From Prinsepia uniflora (lineage: Eukaryota; Streptophyta; Magnoliopsida; Rosales; Rosaceae), in the NCBI GenBank assembly GCA_032719365.1, contig CM064872.1, positions 58,456,891 to 58,520,890 of the forward strand: a DNA stretch of 64,000 nt, in the 5' to 3' direction. The translations under genes were made by a program, and so were the position numbers. Below, piece by piece: positions 44,035 through 57,196 of the stretch (its first letter is position 1; every line of letters begins with the position of its first letter). The notes beneath the pieces are model-generated. The model did not search any database. It was not told the origin of the DNA and saw only the letters and a list, made by a program, of their open reading frames with translations.

Positions 44035-47000
44035 GTATTCAGTGCTGGAGCGGATCCCGAGGATGCTCACCGTTGGATTTCTCGGATTGAGCGGATTTTT
44101 ACTGTGATGTACTGTCCTCTTGAGGAGCGTGTGGTGTTGGCTACATTTCTACTTGATGGATCCGCTTATGAGTGGTGGTACACTCTGGAGTTGTCGGGTT
44201 GGGATGCCCGTACAGTGACTTGGGAGACCGAGTTTCTGCAACTCCAGCAGGGGGGCATGACCGTAGCTGAGTACGAACAGAAATTTCAGATGCTAGCCCG
44301 TTTTGCTCCTACCTTTGTATCTACTGAGGCTGAGAAATGCCGTAGGTTCGAGCTTGGCCTACGGGGTGAGATACGGGCCATTGTGACGGCCGGAGCTTTT
44401 GCTACTCTCAGGGAGTTGTCTGATGCCGCGGTGCGGGTTGAGGCTAGTCTCCCGACACGTCCACAATATTCTGGTGGTGGACAACGTCGCGGGCGTTCAT
44501 ATTCTGGATCGTATGGTCAGGGAGCCTCGAAGAAAGGACGTTATGGTGGAGCCTCATCTGCAGGCAATGATCGTTATGGCAGGCCTGGTAACTATCAGGG
44601 TTCCGGATTCCGAGCGCCTAGGGCGCAGACTGCTCCGCAGGCGAGCGCGACTTCTGTTGCTTCCACGGGACGGCAGAGTGGTGGTTTTGTTCGAGATGCT
44701 TCCAGTGTCATCTGTTTCTTCTGTGGCGAGCGGGGCCACTATCGGAGGGACTGTCCATCTTTGCCACAGGGTGGTGGCGCAGGTCGGGGTGGAGCAGAGC
44801 AGGGACAGAGCACAGCTGCAGTTTCTGGGACTGGGAGCACTCGAGGAGGTGGTACCGGAGCGGCTAATGGACAGAGGGGCCGGGGCCGTGGGCAAGCAGC
44901 TGGACCACAGGCCCGAGTTTTTGCTGTTACGCAGCAGGAGGCCAGGGCAGCGCCTGGTGTTGTGACAGGTACACTCACGATCTTTGGACATGATGTTTGT
45001 GCTTTAATTGATCCCGGAGCTACTCATTCATTTATTTCACGGGACTGTGAGTTGTTGGCGGGTAGAGAGGTGTCCGCACTGGACTGTGACATGGGAGTGA
45101 GTACGCCCACCGGAGATGTGTTTGTGGTGAATCAAGTGTTGCGGGAGTGCCCCGTAATGGTAGGTGATGTTGGTCTGGTGGCAGATTTGATACTCTTGGA
45201 CTTGCATGACTTTGATGTCATCTTGGGTATGGATTGGTTGACGCTCCATCATGCCTCTATCGAATGCGTCGATAAGAGGGTTACTTTTCGGAGCCCGGGG
45301 CTACCGGAAACCACTTTTCAGGGAATTCAGCGAGCAACTCCTGTCGGAGTGATTTCTGCCCTGAAGGCAAGTAAGATGTTGAGGAAGGGGTGCCAGGGAT
45401 ACTTAGCCCGAGTGATGGATTCACGAGCTGCACCATTGCGGGTGGAGGATATACCGATTGTACGGGAGTTCCCGGATGTCTTTCCGGAGGATCTACCGGG
45501 ATTGCCACCGCATCGAGATGTTGAGTTCACTATTGATCTGGTTCCAGGTACGCAACCTATTTCTCAGACTCCGTATCGTATGGCGCCAGCCGAGTTGAAA
45601 GAACTGAAGGCGCAGTTACAAGAATGACTTGAGATGGGATTTATACGACCGAGTGTATCCCCCTGGGGAGCTCCGGTGTTGTTTGTGAGGAAAAAGGATG
45701 GGAGTTTGAGACTTTGCATCGATTACAGGCAACTGAATAAAGTAACAGTCAGGAACAAATACCCGTTGCCTCGGATCGATGATTTGTTCGATCAGCTGCG
45801 AGGAGCGCAGTATTTCTCCAAAATTGATCTACGTTCTGGGTATCATCAATTGCGGGTTAAGGATGAGGATGTACCCAAGACAGCCTTTAGGACCCGTTAT
45901 GGTCATTATGAGTTCCTGGTGATGCCGTTTGGCTTGACCAACGCACCCGCAGCGTTTATGGATTTGATGAACCGAGTGTTGCAGCCTTACTTGGATCACC
46001 TTGTCATCGTGTTCATTGACGATATCCTGGTCTACTCGAGGAGTGCGGAAGCGCACGAGGAGCACTTAAGGATGGTGCTGGGTACCTTGAGGGAAAACCA
46101 GTTGTACGCGAAGCTCAGCAAATGTCAGTTTTGGTTGACGAGCGTGAGTTTCTTGGGGCATGTGATCTCAACTGACGGGATCAGTGTGGATTCTCAGAAA
46201 ATTGAGGCAGTGGCGAAGTGGGAACAACCGAGGACCGTCACTGAAGTCAGGAGTTTCTTGGGTTTGGCTGGTTACTACAGGAGGTTTGTAGAGGGTTTCT
46301 CTACCATTACTGCCCCGTTGACGCGACTGACGCGGAAGGGAGTCAAGTTTGAGTGGGATGACGATTGTGAGCGTAGTTTTCGGGAGCTAAAGGAAAGGTT
46401 GACGTCTGCTCCTATACTGACCCTTCCAGACGACAGTGGGGAATTTGAGGTGTACAGTGATGCATCCTTACAGGGTTTGGGATGTGTACTAATGCAGCAT
46501 GGGAAAGTGATCGCCTATGCTTCGCGCCAGTTGAAACCGCATGAGCGCAATTACACGACGCACGATTTGGAGTTAGCTGCTGTTGTGCATGCATTGAAGA
46601 TTTGGAGACATCACCTGTACGGTGCGACTTGCAGAATATTTACGGACCACAAGAGCCTGAAGTACTTGTTCACTCAGAAGGAGTTGAATGTGAGGCAGCG
46701 ACGGTGGCTAGAGCTAATTAAGGATTATGATTGCACGATTGAGTACCACCCGGGAAAAGCCATTGTGGTGGCTGATGCTCTAAGCCGGAAGTCAACGCAT
46801 TCTGTAGCACATCTACGGACGGTTCATTTGCCACTTTTGGTTGAACTCCGTAAGAATAGCATTGATTTGGGTTTGGATGGCCAAGGTGTCTTGCTGGCTA
46901 ATTTTCATGTGAGACCACTTCTGGTCGATCGGATCGTTGAGGCTCAATCTCAAGATCCTGTCTCATGTGTACTTCGGATTGAAGTGGAAGTCGGTGAACG

Positions 47001-47475
47001 GCTAGATTTTACAGTCAGGGAGGATGGAGCGTTGCTAAAAGAAGGACGGTTGTGTGTGCCCGGCGTGGGGGCACTGAAGAAGGAGATCTTGGACGAAGCT
47101 CATAGTTCGGCCTACGCGATGCATCCTGGTGGGACCAAGATGTATCGTACCTTGCGAGAGCACTACTGGTGGCCGGGAATGAAACGGGAGATTGCCGAGT
47201 TTGTCAGCAGGTGTCTGATTTGCCAGCAAGTGAAGGCTGAGAGACAACGACCTTATGGTGCCTTGCAACCACTACCTATTCCGGAATGGAAATGGGATCA
47301 CTTGACGATGGATTTTGTGTTTGGACTTCCTAGAACACCCAGGGGTCACGGTGGAGTTTGGGTGATTGTGGACAGGCTTACGAAATCAGCTCACTTCTTG
47401 CCAGTGCGAGAGAACTTCAGGATGACGCAGTTGGCCCAGTTGTTTATTGACGAGATCAACCGTTTGCACGGTGTT
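44017..47475 (+). pseudogene. Tekay/Del-like gypsy gag-pol, truncated in integrase
   Basis: One reading frame with a single TGA (45625-45627), where CGA is the likely ancestral codon. Gag runs from about 44036; its first codons come from the TRIM LTR and its own N terminus is missing. Relative to the gag at 59690-60236 it lacks 20 residues in frame after 'TVTWET'. The CCHC knuckle is at 44713-44754, protease 'LIDPGATHSFIS' near 45005-45040, RT from 45634 with 'FIDD' at 46012-46023, RNase H 'YSDASLQGLG' near 46460, and the integrase HHCC finger about 47100-47225. The integrase core keeps the first Asp ('TMDF', about 47310) but ends at 47475, before the second Asp and the Glu. The further frame to 47589 is LTR read-through. 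The encoded element is defective. Confidence 0.92.
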
Positions 47476-47933
47476 AGACAAGGGATAATACGTACCTCAG
47501 CCCATACGAGGCTCCTAGAGCACACTAGGATCGGTGGAGGAGTGCGATGTCTCGGTCCCTGCTACAGCCCGCATCCGTGCTCAACCTAAAGGACATTAAA
47601 ACCACTAAAAAACTGTGAGTGGACGAAAATCAATAAGTTCATAAAACACATTTGTTAAAGATACATTTATGCCCTTCACTAAAAGTATGCATGCATCGAA
47701 AAACCAGTAATCAAATCCTTTACTTAAATAAACCATTAGGGCCTTAGCCCAAAAACCGTAAAACCAAAATCCGTAAATCCAGAAACAAGTGGGCCACTGC
47801 CCAATCCACAAACACAAATCCATAACCACAGAATTACCATTTCATAAATCCAAAAATACATATTTACCACATAACCATCCCCGGTATCCCAGATGCCTAG
47901 CGTCCGAGACGCTTGATGTCCCAGACGTCATGT

Positions 47934-48525
47934 CTCACAGTTAGGACTGGGCACATGGAACCAAAATACTGAAACCGCACCATTTCAGATCAAACCATAC
48001 AGAAAAAAAACCGAATAGTAAAACCGTTGTATGATTGGTACGGTACCGAAACCGTACCGATATAATTCGGTACGGTTTCGGTATCGATATTTTAAAAAAT
48101 CGTCCCGTACCGATACCGTACCGAATTAGAATATTCTTTTTTAATAATTAAATTTATTTCTTATTGGTTTATTAGGCCTTCTTCAAGAGTTGATATGACC
48201 ATACATGTCTTAATTTAGCTTCTAAGAGTTGATATCTTTAACTTAGTGCAGCTTTTTCAATACATATTTGAAAACTTAAGTCCTTCATAAATGTAGTTTT
48301 TCTTTTTCTTTAGTCTTTTCCTTGCTTTATAATCACAAACAAAATTTTGGCTCAAAACCGAAACCATACCAAAACCGTACCGAACTTAATTGGTACGGTA
48401 CGATCTGGTTTCACTTTCAAAATATTGAATACCGAACCGTACCGTACCGATTAAAATTAAATGGTATGGTTCTGGTATCGATCAATTTTGTACCATACCG
48501 AACCGTGCCCACCCCTACTCACGGT
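47934..48525. mobile_element. hAT-type MITE, duplicated copy
   Basis: The copy of 38350-38941 at offset 9584, including its 8-bp target duplication. It arose by duplication of the host segment, not by a second transposition. Confidence 0.8.
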
Positions 48526-50191
48526 AAAAAGCAACACGTGCTACCCGGGGTCTCTCCAGGTCAATATCTTTGACATCCCAAATTTCTGACGTCCCAGACG
48601 TCTAATCATAGCAATCCTGCTCCTGAGTCACTATACGGTCTGGTAGCTCCGTATAATGACCCCTCGCAGGTAATGCACCGTGACTTCCCCAGTGTCCCAG
48701 ACACCTAGAGGAGACCATCACATATCCTCGTATCAAGATGGTATATGGAAAACAGTTTTACAAAGTCATTTAAAAACACCTCAATGGGCCCTACCCGAAA
48801 TTCCCATAAAACATCACAAATCCATTTAGGGTCCCCGACCCGAAATCACGTTTATGAAACATAGGGTCCCAAACTAGAAATCACATTTATAAAACCCAAC
48901 TAGATCTCATGCCCGATTTTGTAAACCATAGGACCCCCAGCCTGATCACATAATTCAAATGGGTCTCATGCCTGAGTTCATCTTTCTAAAACCCAAAGCT
49001 AGTTCATCAAACCATCAATGAAACCACATGCACGTAAAACTACAATAAAACCATAAATCTCGATATACGTGCAAATACGGGATTACCTCGAAATACGTGC
49101 AACCATGTAAATCACCAATGCCACAATCACCACTATATAAATCACATATATAAAACATATAAAATAATTATGCATGCATCACAGTTTAGAAAACGTTGTC
49201 CACTCACAGACCGTCATACGCTGCCGCCTCGAGACGCATGCCATAAGCCTTCCCGAGTCACACCATTATCACCGGGACTTCCAAACCTGACCAAATCATA
49301 CTTGAAGGTTACTAACTACCTCATTAACCTCTCATTAAAGCCCCGTAATTTTCCTGAATTTTTAACTATTTTTAAACTCGATCCTAAATCTTCGGACATC
49401 CCGAGCTATATCGAAATGATATCTCATTGACACGAAACCAGTCCCAAAATATTCGTTACATCGAATAGATTAAAAGTCGTGTTGAACGTGCCCCGAAAAG
49501 AAGGCCCACGCGCCCTCACGTGTGGCCTAAACTCCCTGCGCGTGAAAGCCACGCACGATACTGTTCACCTTCTCCTACCTCGGGCAGACTGGTCTGGTCC
49601 AGTTTGGTTGGTCCGGTCGGTCCAACTAGACCGGCGTGATTGGTTTGGGTCAATTCCAACCCCTTCCTCAACCCTTTTTCACCCCAATTTCCCCTAAACC
49701 ATCCTCTAATCATTTCCAATTGATCCATGAATTCAAAATATGAAAACCAAGTCCGAAAGCCATACCTTCAATTCGATTATTGAACCGGTCATCCAAGCAC
49801 CGACGGTTTTTCATGCTTCCAGCCACCGTGGGCCACCATCCCAAGTCCATTAGGTCCTTAGCAACCCCCAAAACATTTTCCCATCAATAAAACGATCCCA
49901 CAAACACTAAAGCCCAACATACCATTTTTGAATCCAAAACTCACCTTTCCGCGGTTCGCTGGCCACCGTCCACAACGGCGCAAGCCGTGACCACCATTCT
50001 TGTCGTCTCACCTCCCTCTCTCACTTTTATTCACAGCCCAAGTCCAGGAAATGAAGATTGAAGGGTTGGGTTTGAATGGGTTGCACGATCACGGGTTTAA
50101 GGAAGAAAATGGAAATGATCGATCATGTGAGAAGGGAGAAATATCCACAGTGTGGGTAAATGGGCCAATCAGATGGGTGACACTTATCACT

Positions 50192-53179
50192 TGTAACGCC
50201 CCGGACGTTCTGGAAATGTAATATTATTAAATATTGAATAAAATGACGTTTTTACCCCTGTGTTTGTGTGGTCGATTTGTTGACTTTTAGATTTGGAGGT
50301 CGAACGGACGTTGAGTGATGACCGTGACGTAGTTCGGGATGTCACGAGTTCATAGACAGGTGGCACGTCCGATTCGGACGCTCGGAGTGAAAGTTATGAT
50401 GTTCGGAAGTTCGGGGGCATTACCGTAATTTGGGCGTTATAAGGGGAAAAAGTTGACTTTTTGTTTGACAATTGATATCCATTTGACTCGAAGACCGTTA
50501 TGTTCGTCTCGACGCCCCGAGTACAACGACAGGCGGCACGCTTGAAACGGACGTCGGACGACCGAGTTACGGGTCACGGAAGTTGGAGGGCAGTTTGGTA
50601 ATTTTTGCCCTGGGGGCATTTTGGTAATTTCCGCACGGGGTACTGTTCACCACCGTGGAAAACAGAGCAGCGGCCGTGGGTTTGTGCGATCAATTGTTTA
50701 TGGCTTTAGTGGATTGTTCAGATGTTTGTTTATGTGAATTGAGGTAGTGAGAGCATGACTGAGTGGAGTGAGCAGGTTGCAGGCACGGGATTGAGTTTAA
50801 TATGGCCATGGTTTCTGTGTTTGTGGGAAGCAGGTTTCAGAGAACCTCAGCTGGTCTCCCACGGGTGCTGGCCGTTTGAATCGAATGTCTGAGTAAGAGA
50901 GTGAGGGGGGATTCGGTTGGGTCATTTGGGCATCATTGTGAGGGCTGAGGTTGAGAGAGACGGGAGAAAACAGTTTCGGGTTTTCAGGGGGGAAACTCAG
51001 AGTTCAAATCCTACGGGCTTTGAGGTGAAACTAAACACATAGGGAGTCTTCTGGGAGTGTTAGGATCACGACGGTGCTGGAGTTGTTGAGTTTGGAGCCG
51101 TGTTGCCCGGGAACCCAAGTTCCAGCTTGAAGGAAAAACCAGTGGAGGGAAAAATGGAAGATCAAATTGTGGGGACTTGCGAGCTAAACTAGGGGTCATT
51201 CTAGTCTTCTGGGAGCAAGAGGAAACCAACCACGTCAAATTCGAAGGACGACATCCACGAATTGGCCAGGAACGGAGTGCCCTGGTTCTGAGTATTTTCG
51301 AGCTTGAGGACGACGACTTCCAGGTAACGGCGAGACCAATTGACGGTACCATTGTGTTCGTATGAATCCCCTTAACCTACTGGTGAAAATAATTTGAGAT
51401 TGGGGTTAGTTTGGGTGAGTTCCAGAATGTCGATTTGTTCGACTGTTCGAGTTTGAGTTGGGTCGTTTGGGTACTAGTCGAGGTTAACCTTCATTACAGA
51501 CCTAAAATTAAAGGATTAGGGAAGATAACAGGATCAAAAACGAGAGGAATTGATTGAGAATTGGGCTTGAACTGGTCGGGTTGAGTTGCGGGTATTAGAC
51601 CCGTTTATCAGTTGATTCGGGTAAGGACGAAGGTACTGTAGCTTGGCGCGTGGCTTTCACGCGCAGCCACTTTGGGCGGCGCGTGACGGCGCGTGTGGCG
51701 TCAACTCCGATCACGGTCAACATGAGAATTAATCCTTACAGTTTAAATAACATTTTATCTTTAGAGTTTGAATCGATCGGGAGTCATTCGGGATAATTTC
51801 TGGAGTCCGGAAGATTAAGTCTTTAAGTTTATTTTTTGCCGAAAAATCCGGAAAAATTAGGAAAAATCCTACGAGTTATCTTGAGATGTCTGTAACCCTT
51901 CTTATACGTTTTCACAGGCCCGGACACTTCCGAAGCCACGGAGGAGCGCGCGGGACGCGATTGACGTGTCCTAAGACTGTGAGTGGACTCTTTGATTTTT
52001 AAATTGGGCATGCATGACTATTTTGCTTATTTATCTCATGGTTTTACATATGATTTTACGATGGTGAGATGATATATCGGTTTTACTTGTTTTCACGTTT
52101 TTCGAGATAATTATCGTATTTCACGCATTTCGAGGTTTCGGTTTTTGCCTATGCATGCGTGATAATTTTGATGAAGTATTTGGTTATGAATATGCATGTT
52201 TCGGATTTATGATGTTTGATCATATTGCGAAGAAATTTTCTGGTAATTGCATGTGTTGGAATTTACATGGGAATTCGGGCATGAGTCCTGTTACGATGAG
52301 AAATGTTTTTGGAATAATGTTGGAAAAAGATTTGTGATGAATCCTGATTTATTATGTTTAAAAACGGTTTTGGGTTTAAAGACCCGGTTGATGGTTGGAT
52401 CTGGTTTTGGGTTTAAAGACCCAGTATGTTGATTTTGGGGGCGGGCCCGAAAATTGAGTTTAAAGACTCGTGAGTTTAAAGACTCGATTATTATGATACC
52501 CCCGAGGCCTACTAATCGTGTTTTGAGTTTAAAGACTCGTTGATATCCCGGGAAGGCCTAATGTTGAGTTTAAAGACTCGGATGGATCCAACGGCATAAT
52601 CATGATTATTGATTTATGTTTTGCTTGATTTGTGCGAATAATGTTTCAAAATGACGGTTTCTGGAATCTGGTATTATTATATGGTTTTACATGAGTTATG
52701 ACGATCCCTGTAACGTTTTTCTTGTGTTTCGGAAAAAGAGCTTTCAAAAGTTTAATACACAATTTTGAATATTTGGTTATGCATGCGGATTACAAAACTG
52801 GAGGGCGAACCCGATTTCGGAAAAACTGTTTTTCCTGTTAAACTTATGTTTCGGTCCACTCACACCTTGTTGTTTTAAATTCCCTCCAGGTCGTGGTACA
52901 AGCGTGGGGGCAAGCGCCGAGGCAGAGGCGGAGGCATAACGTTTTCCGTTGCGGAGTAGTTAGTTCACAGAGTAGGACTTGTTCTTTAATTTGTTTTGTA
53001 ATATTGCTCTGTGAAACTGTGGACTTGACGTCCAGTCGCATGTATTTTGTTTAATCTCCCTGGTCTGACAATGGGTGTGTTGTAATTTTAACTAGTCTTC
53101 CGATCTTTTGAGTTCGATTGTCAGACGGGAGCAGGATGCTTCCCGATTATCGAGGCGATAATCGGGGTGGGTCCTGTCA
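50192..53179 (+). repeat. Plus-strand gypsy 3' LTR
   Basis: A 2988-bp copy of 40608-43595, starting TGTAACGCC and ending CCTGTCA before TCACT (53180-53184). It is preceded by duplicated flank, not by a polypurine tract. Confidence 0.92.
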
Positions 53180-53474
53180 TCACTCATCTAGTGGTTATTT
53201 CCAGAACCGTCCCCAATCAAAACCTGCCACTTGTCTCATTTCTTGGTTTTCGTGCAATAGTGTCGTTTTTAGTTCTATAACCATATCTTCCCCGTTGAAC
53301 CTCCGATTTCGACGTGCCGCATGTCTACGAACTCGTAACGTCCCGATCTACATCACGGTCATCGGTCCTCGTACGTTTGACTCCTCCGATTTCGCTCAAC
53401 TAATCATCGATTAATCTCACTAATCCTTCATTAGTCACTAATCTAATCCCGAAATTCAGGACGGGTCATTACAA
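53180..53474 (-). mobile_element. Minus-strand Tekay/Del-like LTR (M1), inner end
   Basis: Continues the LTR interrupted at 40607. It carries the family's U3 module ('gacgtgccgcatgtctac') and ends 'gggtcattaca' at 53474. The sequence after it, 'accttccccccttaaa', is a polypurine tract in element orientation, which makes this the 3' LTR of a minus-strand element. Confidence 0.82.
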
Positions 53475-56400
53475 CCTTCCCCCCTTAAATAATTCCATCC
53501 TCGAAATTCCAACTATCCCGATTCCACATCCACCTCGTGAAAAACAATTAAATCTCACATCATGTGTACACTTGTACACCTACTAACCAGAACAATACTT
53601 ATTTGTACCCAGACGTTCCACTAATACTCATGTTGCATCGTCTATACTCGACCACTTCGAGTGACATTGATCACACGTTCCGAGTTGATATCATCCGACA
53701 ATTCTACCATTACGCTGACACACCCAGCCAAACTGTCACCATTAGCTAGTCGTAAATTAATCCGGTTTCTCTCCCACACTGAGAGTTACCAAATCTCACA
53801 ATTTCTCCGCATTTCCTGAATTTTTCCATGTCAATATCACACATCCCAAAATATCGCACTCAGGCTCCACGGTCACAATTCGAATCACCGACATACCCTG
53901 ACTCACTCTAGAGTCGCACTAAGGTACCTCGTACTAAAATTTCCTCATAATCCATGCTGCCATTAGTGAGAGTCACAGAGCAGCCGATCCACGTAAAACA
54001 ACCCGTGGTTACACCAACCACCAACTCACTCAACCTGAGTATACGTATACCAACATCTCCCTTCACCTGCGTGTAACTGGACCCCCATTGAATACCTGCC
54101 CAGCAGTGATAACACATCCCAACTCTAGGGTTCCACTAGCCATCCATGGCTCTGAGCACCTGCTCATACAATTACTGAACTCATCAGCAACACTTTGCCC
54201 AGCGCATAGCATTCAATGTCCAGTTCACATCCTCATTTAATCCGATGATATCAAAACCAAGCTGACTACCAACATACTCAATCACACACCACTGGTACAT
54301 CCTATAAACTGTCACCATACACCCCTCAGGCCTATCCAATATCGGTCCTCGCACAATGTACTCTATACGTATATCCATCCACTAACCAGCCTACTACACA
54401 ACTCGTAACCAATCAAGCTTCAATTCTGGAGTCCATCTTTCCAGTCCAGTACTAGACAGATCAAATACTCCAACTCATCATCCATCACGAGTCCCATGGT
54501 CACCTGACCAGCATCACCACGGCTACCCCTAATCACGTAATCCAACACTTACCAATCCGCCTCAAGCCCATCAAGGCGTACCCATCCATGCCAAATGGCA
54601 TAGAATCTCACCCACGTCTATTGAGACGCATAAACTCTGAACCTATCGGTTACCAGTTCAAACGATTACCGTACTACATTTTATTAACTTCAAAAGGAAG
54701 CCAACCCTATCATTTACATATCCAAGACTAACCAATCTGACCTCGTCGGACACCCACTCGTTCTATTAATATATCATACGGGACTAACCTCGAAAGAAAG
54801 TTGGTCCCATCGTCCCCATAGCCAAATATCCAAGACGATTCGCGTATGCACCTTAACTTCGAAAAGAAGTCGACCCAACATTCCCTTAATTCACGTAACT
54901 ACCGTACCATACTGACTTAACTTTGAAACCCAACATTCCCATATCCACATCATGTCTTGTCATCTCACTAACTATTCCAAAAGGTTCTTCAATTGTCTCA
55001 CAAAACGATTCTCCTCGGCTCCTAGCTTAGTATAATTAGTAAGGCGAAATCTGCCAGCACGAGCACGACATCACGATCCACGCCATCCTAATTCACAACA
55101 ACATCACCCGATCTTAAGATCACGATCCAGATCATTAACGTCATGATCCTTAATCGTCACAATACCCTATATTCTCAACATTACGATCCGAATCCACACT
55201 AGTTCTCACTCAGCTAACTACAAGATTTTAGGTCATAGGGTCTTACACCCTCATCGAATCTGCATACTATCACATCATTCCTTTACCGTTTCACATCTAA
55301 TCATTCAGTCAAAGACGGAACACGTCTAGACTGTGGGTTCTCTCCAATTATCTCATATCGATCCTTGTCATTCCACCTAGGGAAAACCAAGAATGATCCA
55401 CGACGATGACATAAAAATTCATCCTACGTGAGTGCAAACACAAGTCCACTACATTCACCACACCATATAATACCAACATCATCTGCCACCAAGCAGAAAA
55501 TGAGAGATCTCATTCACCTAACTTCGAAATACTCAACTCCTCTTGACGACCCAAAACAATTCATATGTCTACCAACCAATACACGATCAATGTACTGGTG
55601 ACAACAAGCATCATCTGCCATGGGCAGAAAATAAGAAGTCGCCCCCAATGACTTCAGAATACCTATCACCAATGCTGAATCAAGCACTCTTCTTATTGTC
55701 TCAATCACAACTTCTCTCAATTCCGAAGTTCCAAACATGTTGGAACCAACTTACTCTGACAACCACGTGTCCATAACCAATCCATCACCTAGATCGCCTG
55801 TCCGTTTATACCGTTTATGCACATCCAAAAGGATGTAATTCGTTACTATCTTTTTCTCACATCTCAACCTTTACAGGCTCAACTCTCGGGTCTCAATGTT
55901 ATTCACAGTCACAAAATCTCACATCAATACTACCACCGATTCTCTTCGGCTTATTCCAATTTCAATAAATTATTTAGTACTTTCTCGTGAGACTAGAAAC
56001 ACACAACCGCTCGGGTTCCAGAGTTAACGACAACTCCCCAAATCCACTAATTTCCATGATGTCCCCTACGTCATCTGAAACTCCTCGCGTCTTAATCCTA
56101 CCCTTTCATCCATTCATCACCTAGTCATCTCATACCTATTGGGACTTAACCCAACACATCACAATCCATGCTGGATCCCATCCAATCCAACTCAAATACT
56201 ATCAAACTCATATACCGAATGTATGCCCATCACGACGGAGTCACATCCCAACTTGTGGTTCATCATCATCACAATCACTAGCACGCAGCATGCGAATCAG
56301 ACAACCCTGAGTCATTACTCATACCAAGCAACAACCCGTACCTCCGTTCAGGTTAAAGAAACTATGTCTCCCTCGTACCCCACAACTATGGGTACCACCA

Positions 56401-57196
56401 CTCTGACAATCCACAGCAAGATACTGAACGTTCCCTGAATGTCCCCTAATTTTTCAACAACTGCAACTACATGCTCACCCTCGATAGCTAGCCATCTCCA
56501 CACGGCTGTCGACCAAAAATCATCGTTATCGAGATCCGCATCCACACATCACACTATTATTCGGTCCAACTCGGGATTCCATAAATCATCTCCCAACCGT
56601 GCTCGTGGATCGAATCCCATCATTTCACTTCGTGTCGGGCCAACCAATCTCCATAGCTTCGACTATGCTCACTAGAGTCGTCCACTTGGTCATCTACGAC
56701 CTCAGCCGCTTTCTGCGGCACAAATTTCACTCCAACAGTCACAATCTGGGGTTCGACCCGACAGACCACCTAAACTTCGGAAAGCCATCCAATCCACAAC
56801 AACTACAAACTCACAATTCCAATTCATCAATCACAACTAAGGTTCACCTTTCCAGTCCATCCATCACAAATTAGGGTTCCACAATCACACCCTAGGGTTC
56901 CTCTGAACCTAACTGTCCTCTGCAGTATAATCCAGAATCTGACCGACCAGGCGGTCCTGACATCGTATGGACGTCACCCAATCCTACCATCAACTCAATT
57001 GGGGTTCCCCGAACCCTACTGCTCCCAGCAGCATAACAATCCAACATTACATGACCGAACCAACGATCCCACATTACCGATTCGTCACATACAACCCTAC
57101 TAAGGTCGAATCACACAAACGCAAGGCGTATCGAGCCAATCACACTCTATCCATTATTCAATCCCAAAAACTATTAAACCAGCATCCTACTATCAG
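53475..57196 (-). mobile_element. M1 internal non-coding region
   Basis: Begins at the polypurine tract. The first 750 bases match 63057-63486 and the part near 55320-55400 matches 58990-59120, so it belongs to the 3' internal region of the same family. No gag or pol is readable; the short frames here are chance. It ends where another LTR begins at 57197, without a PBS. Confidence 0.65.

Larger units (their letters stand above)
47471..53179. repeat. 5.7-kb direct repeat, copy B
   Basis: Copy of 37887-43595. Its left edge falls inside the integrase code at a short shared word ('gtgt-agacaaggg'). It includes a second copy of the outer minus LTR piece (47471-50191), its hAT MITE (47942-48517) and a second copy of TCACT (50187-50191). 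Confidence 0.95.
40603..53184 (+). mobile_element. Plus-strand Tekay/Del-like gypsy element, rearranged
   Basis: TCACT is duplicated at 40603-40607 and 53180-53184, directly outside TG...CA LTRs of 2988 bp (40608-43595, 50192-53179). Between them lie a PBS-like 'tggtatc', a captured TRIM, gag-protease-RT-RNase H and a truncated integrase. A copy of the upstream flank (47471-50191) then takes the place of the rest of integrase, the expected chromodomain, the 3' untranslated region and the PPT. The TSD shows the insertion itself was ordinary; the inner duplication came later. Confidence 0.88.

Noticed and set aside
47476..47589. C-terminal extension of gypsy integrase
   Set aside because: The frame runs by chance into duplicated minus-strand LTR sequence after the junction.
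37887..53179. Giant element with 5.7-kb LTRs
   Set aside because: The TG...CA termini, PBS position and TCACT duplications define LTRs of 2988 bp. The extra 2.7 kb on each copy is the interrupted minus-strand LTR and its hAT MITE.
53475..57196. Protein-coding genes in the many 60-120 codon frames
   Set aside because: Frames are short and scattered with no domains. The region is the decayed non-coding interior of a gypsy element.
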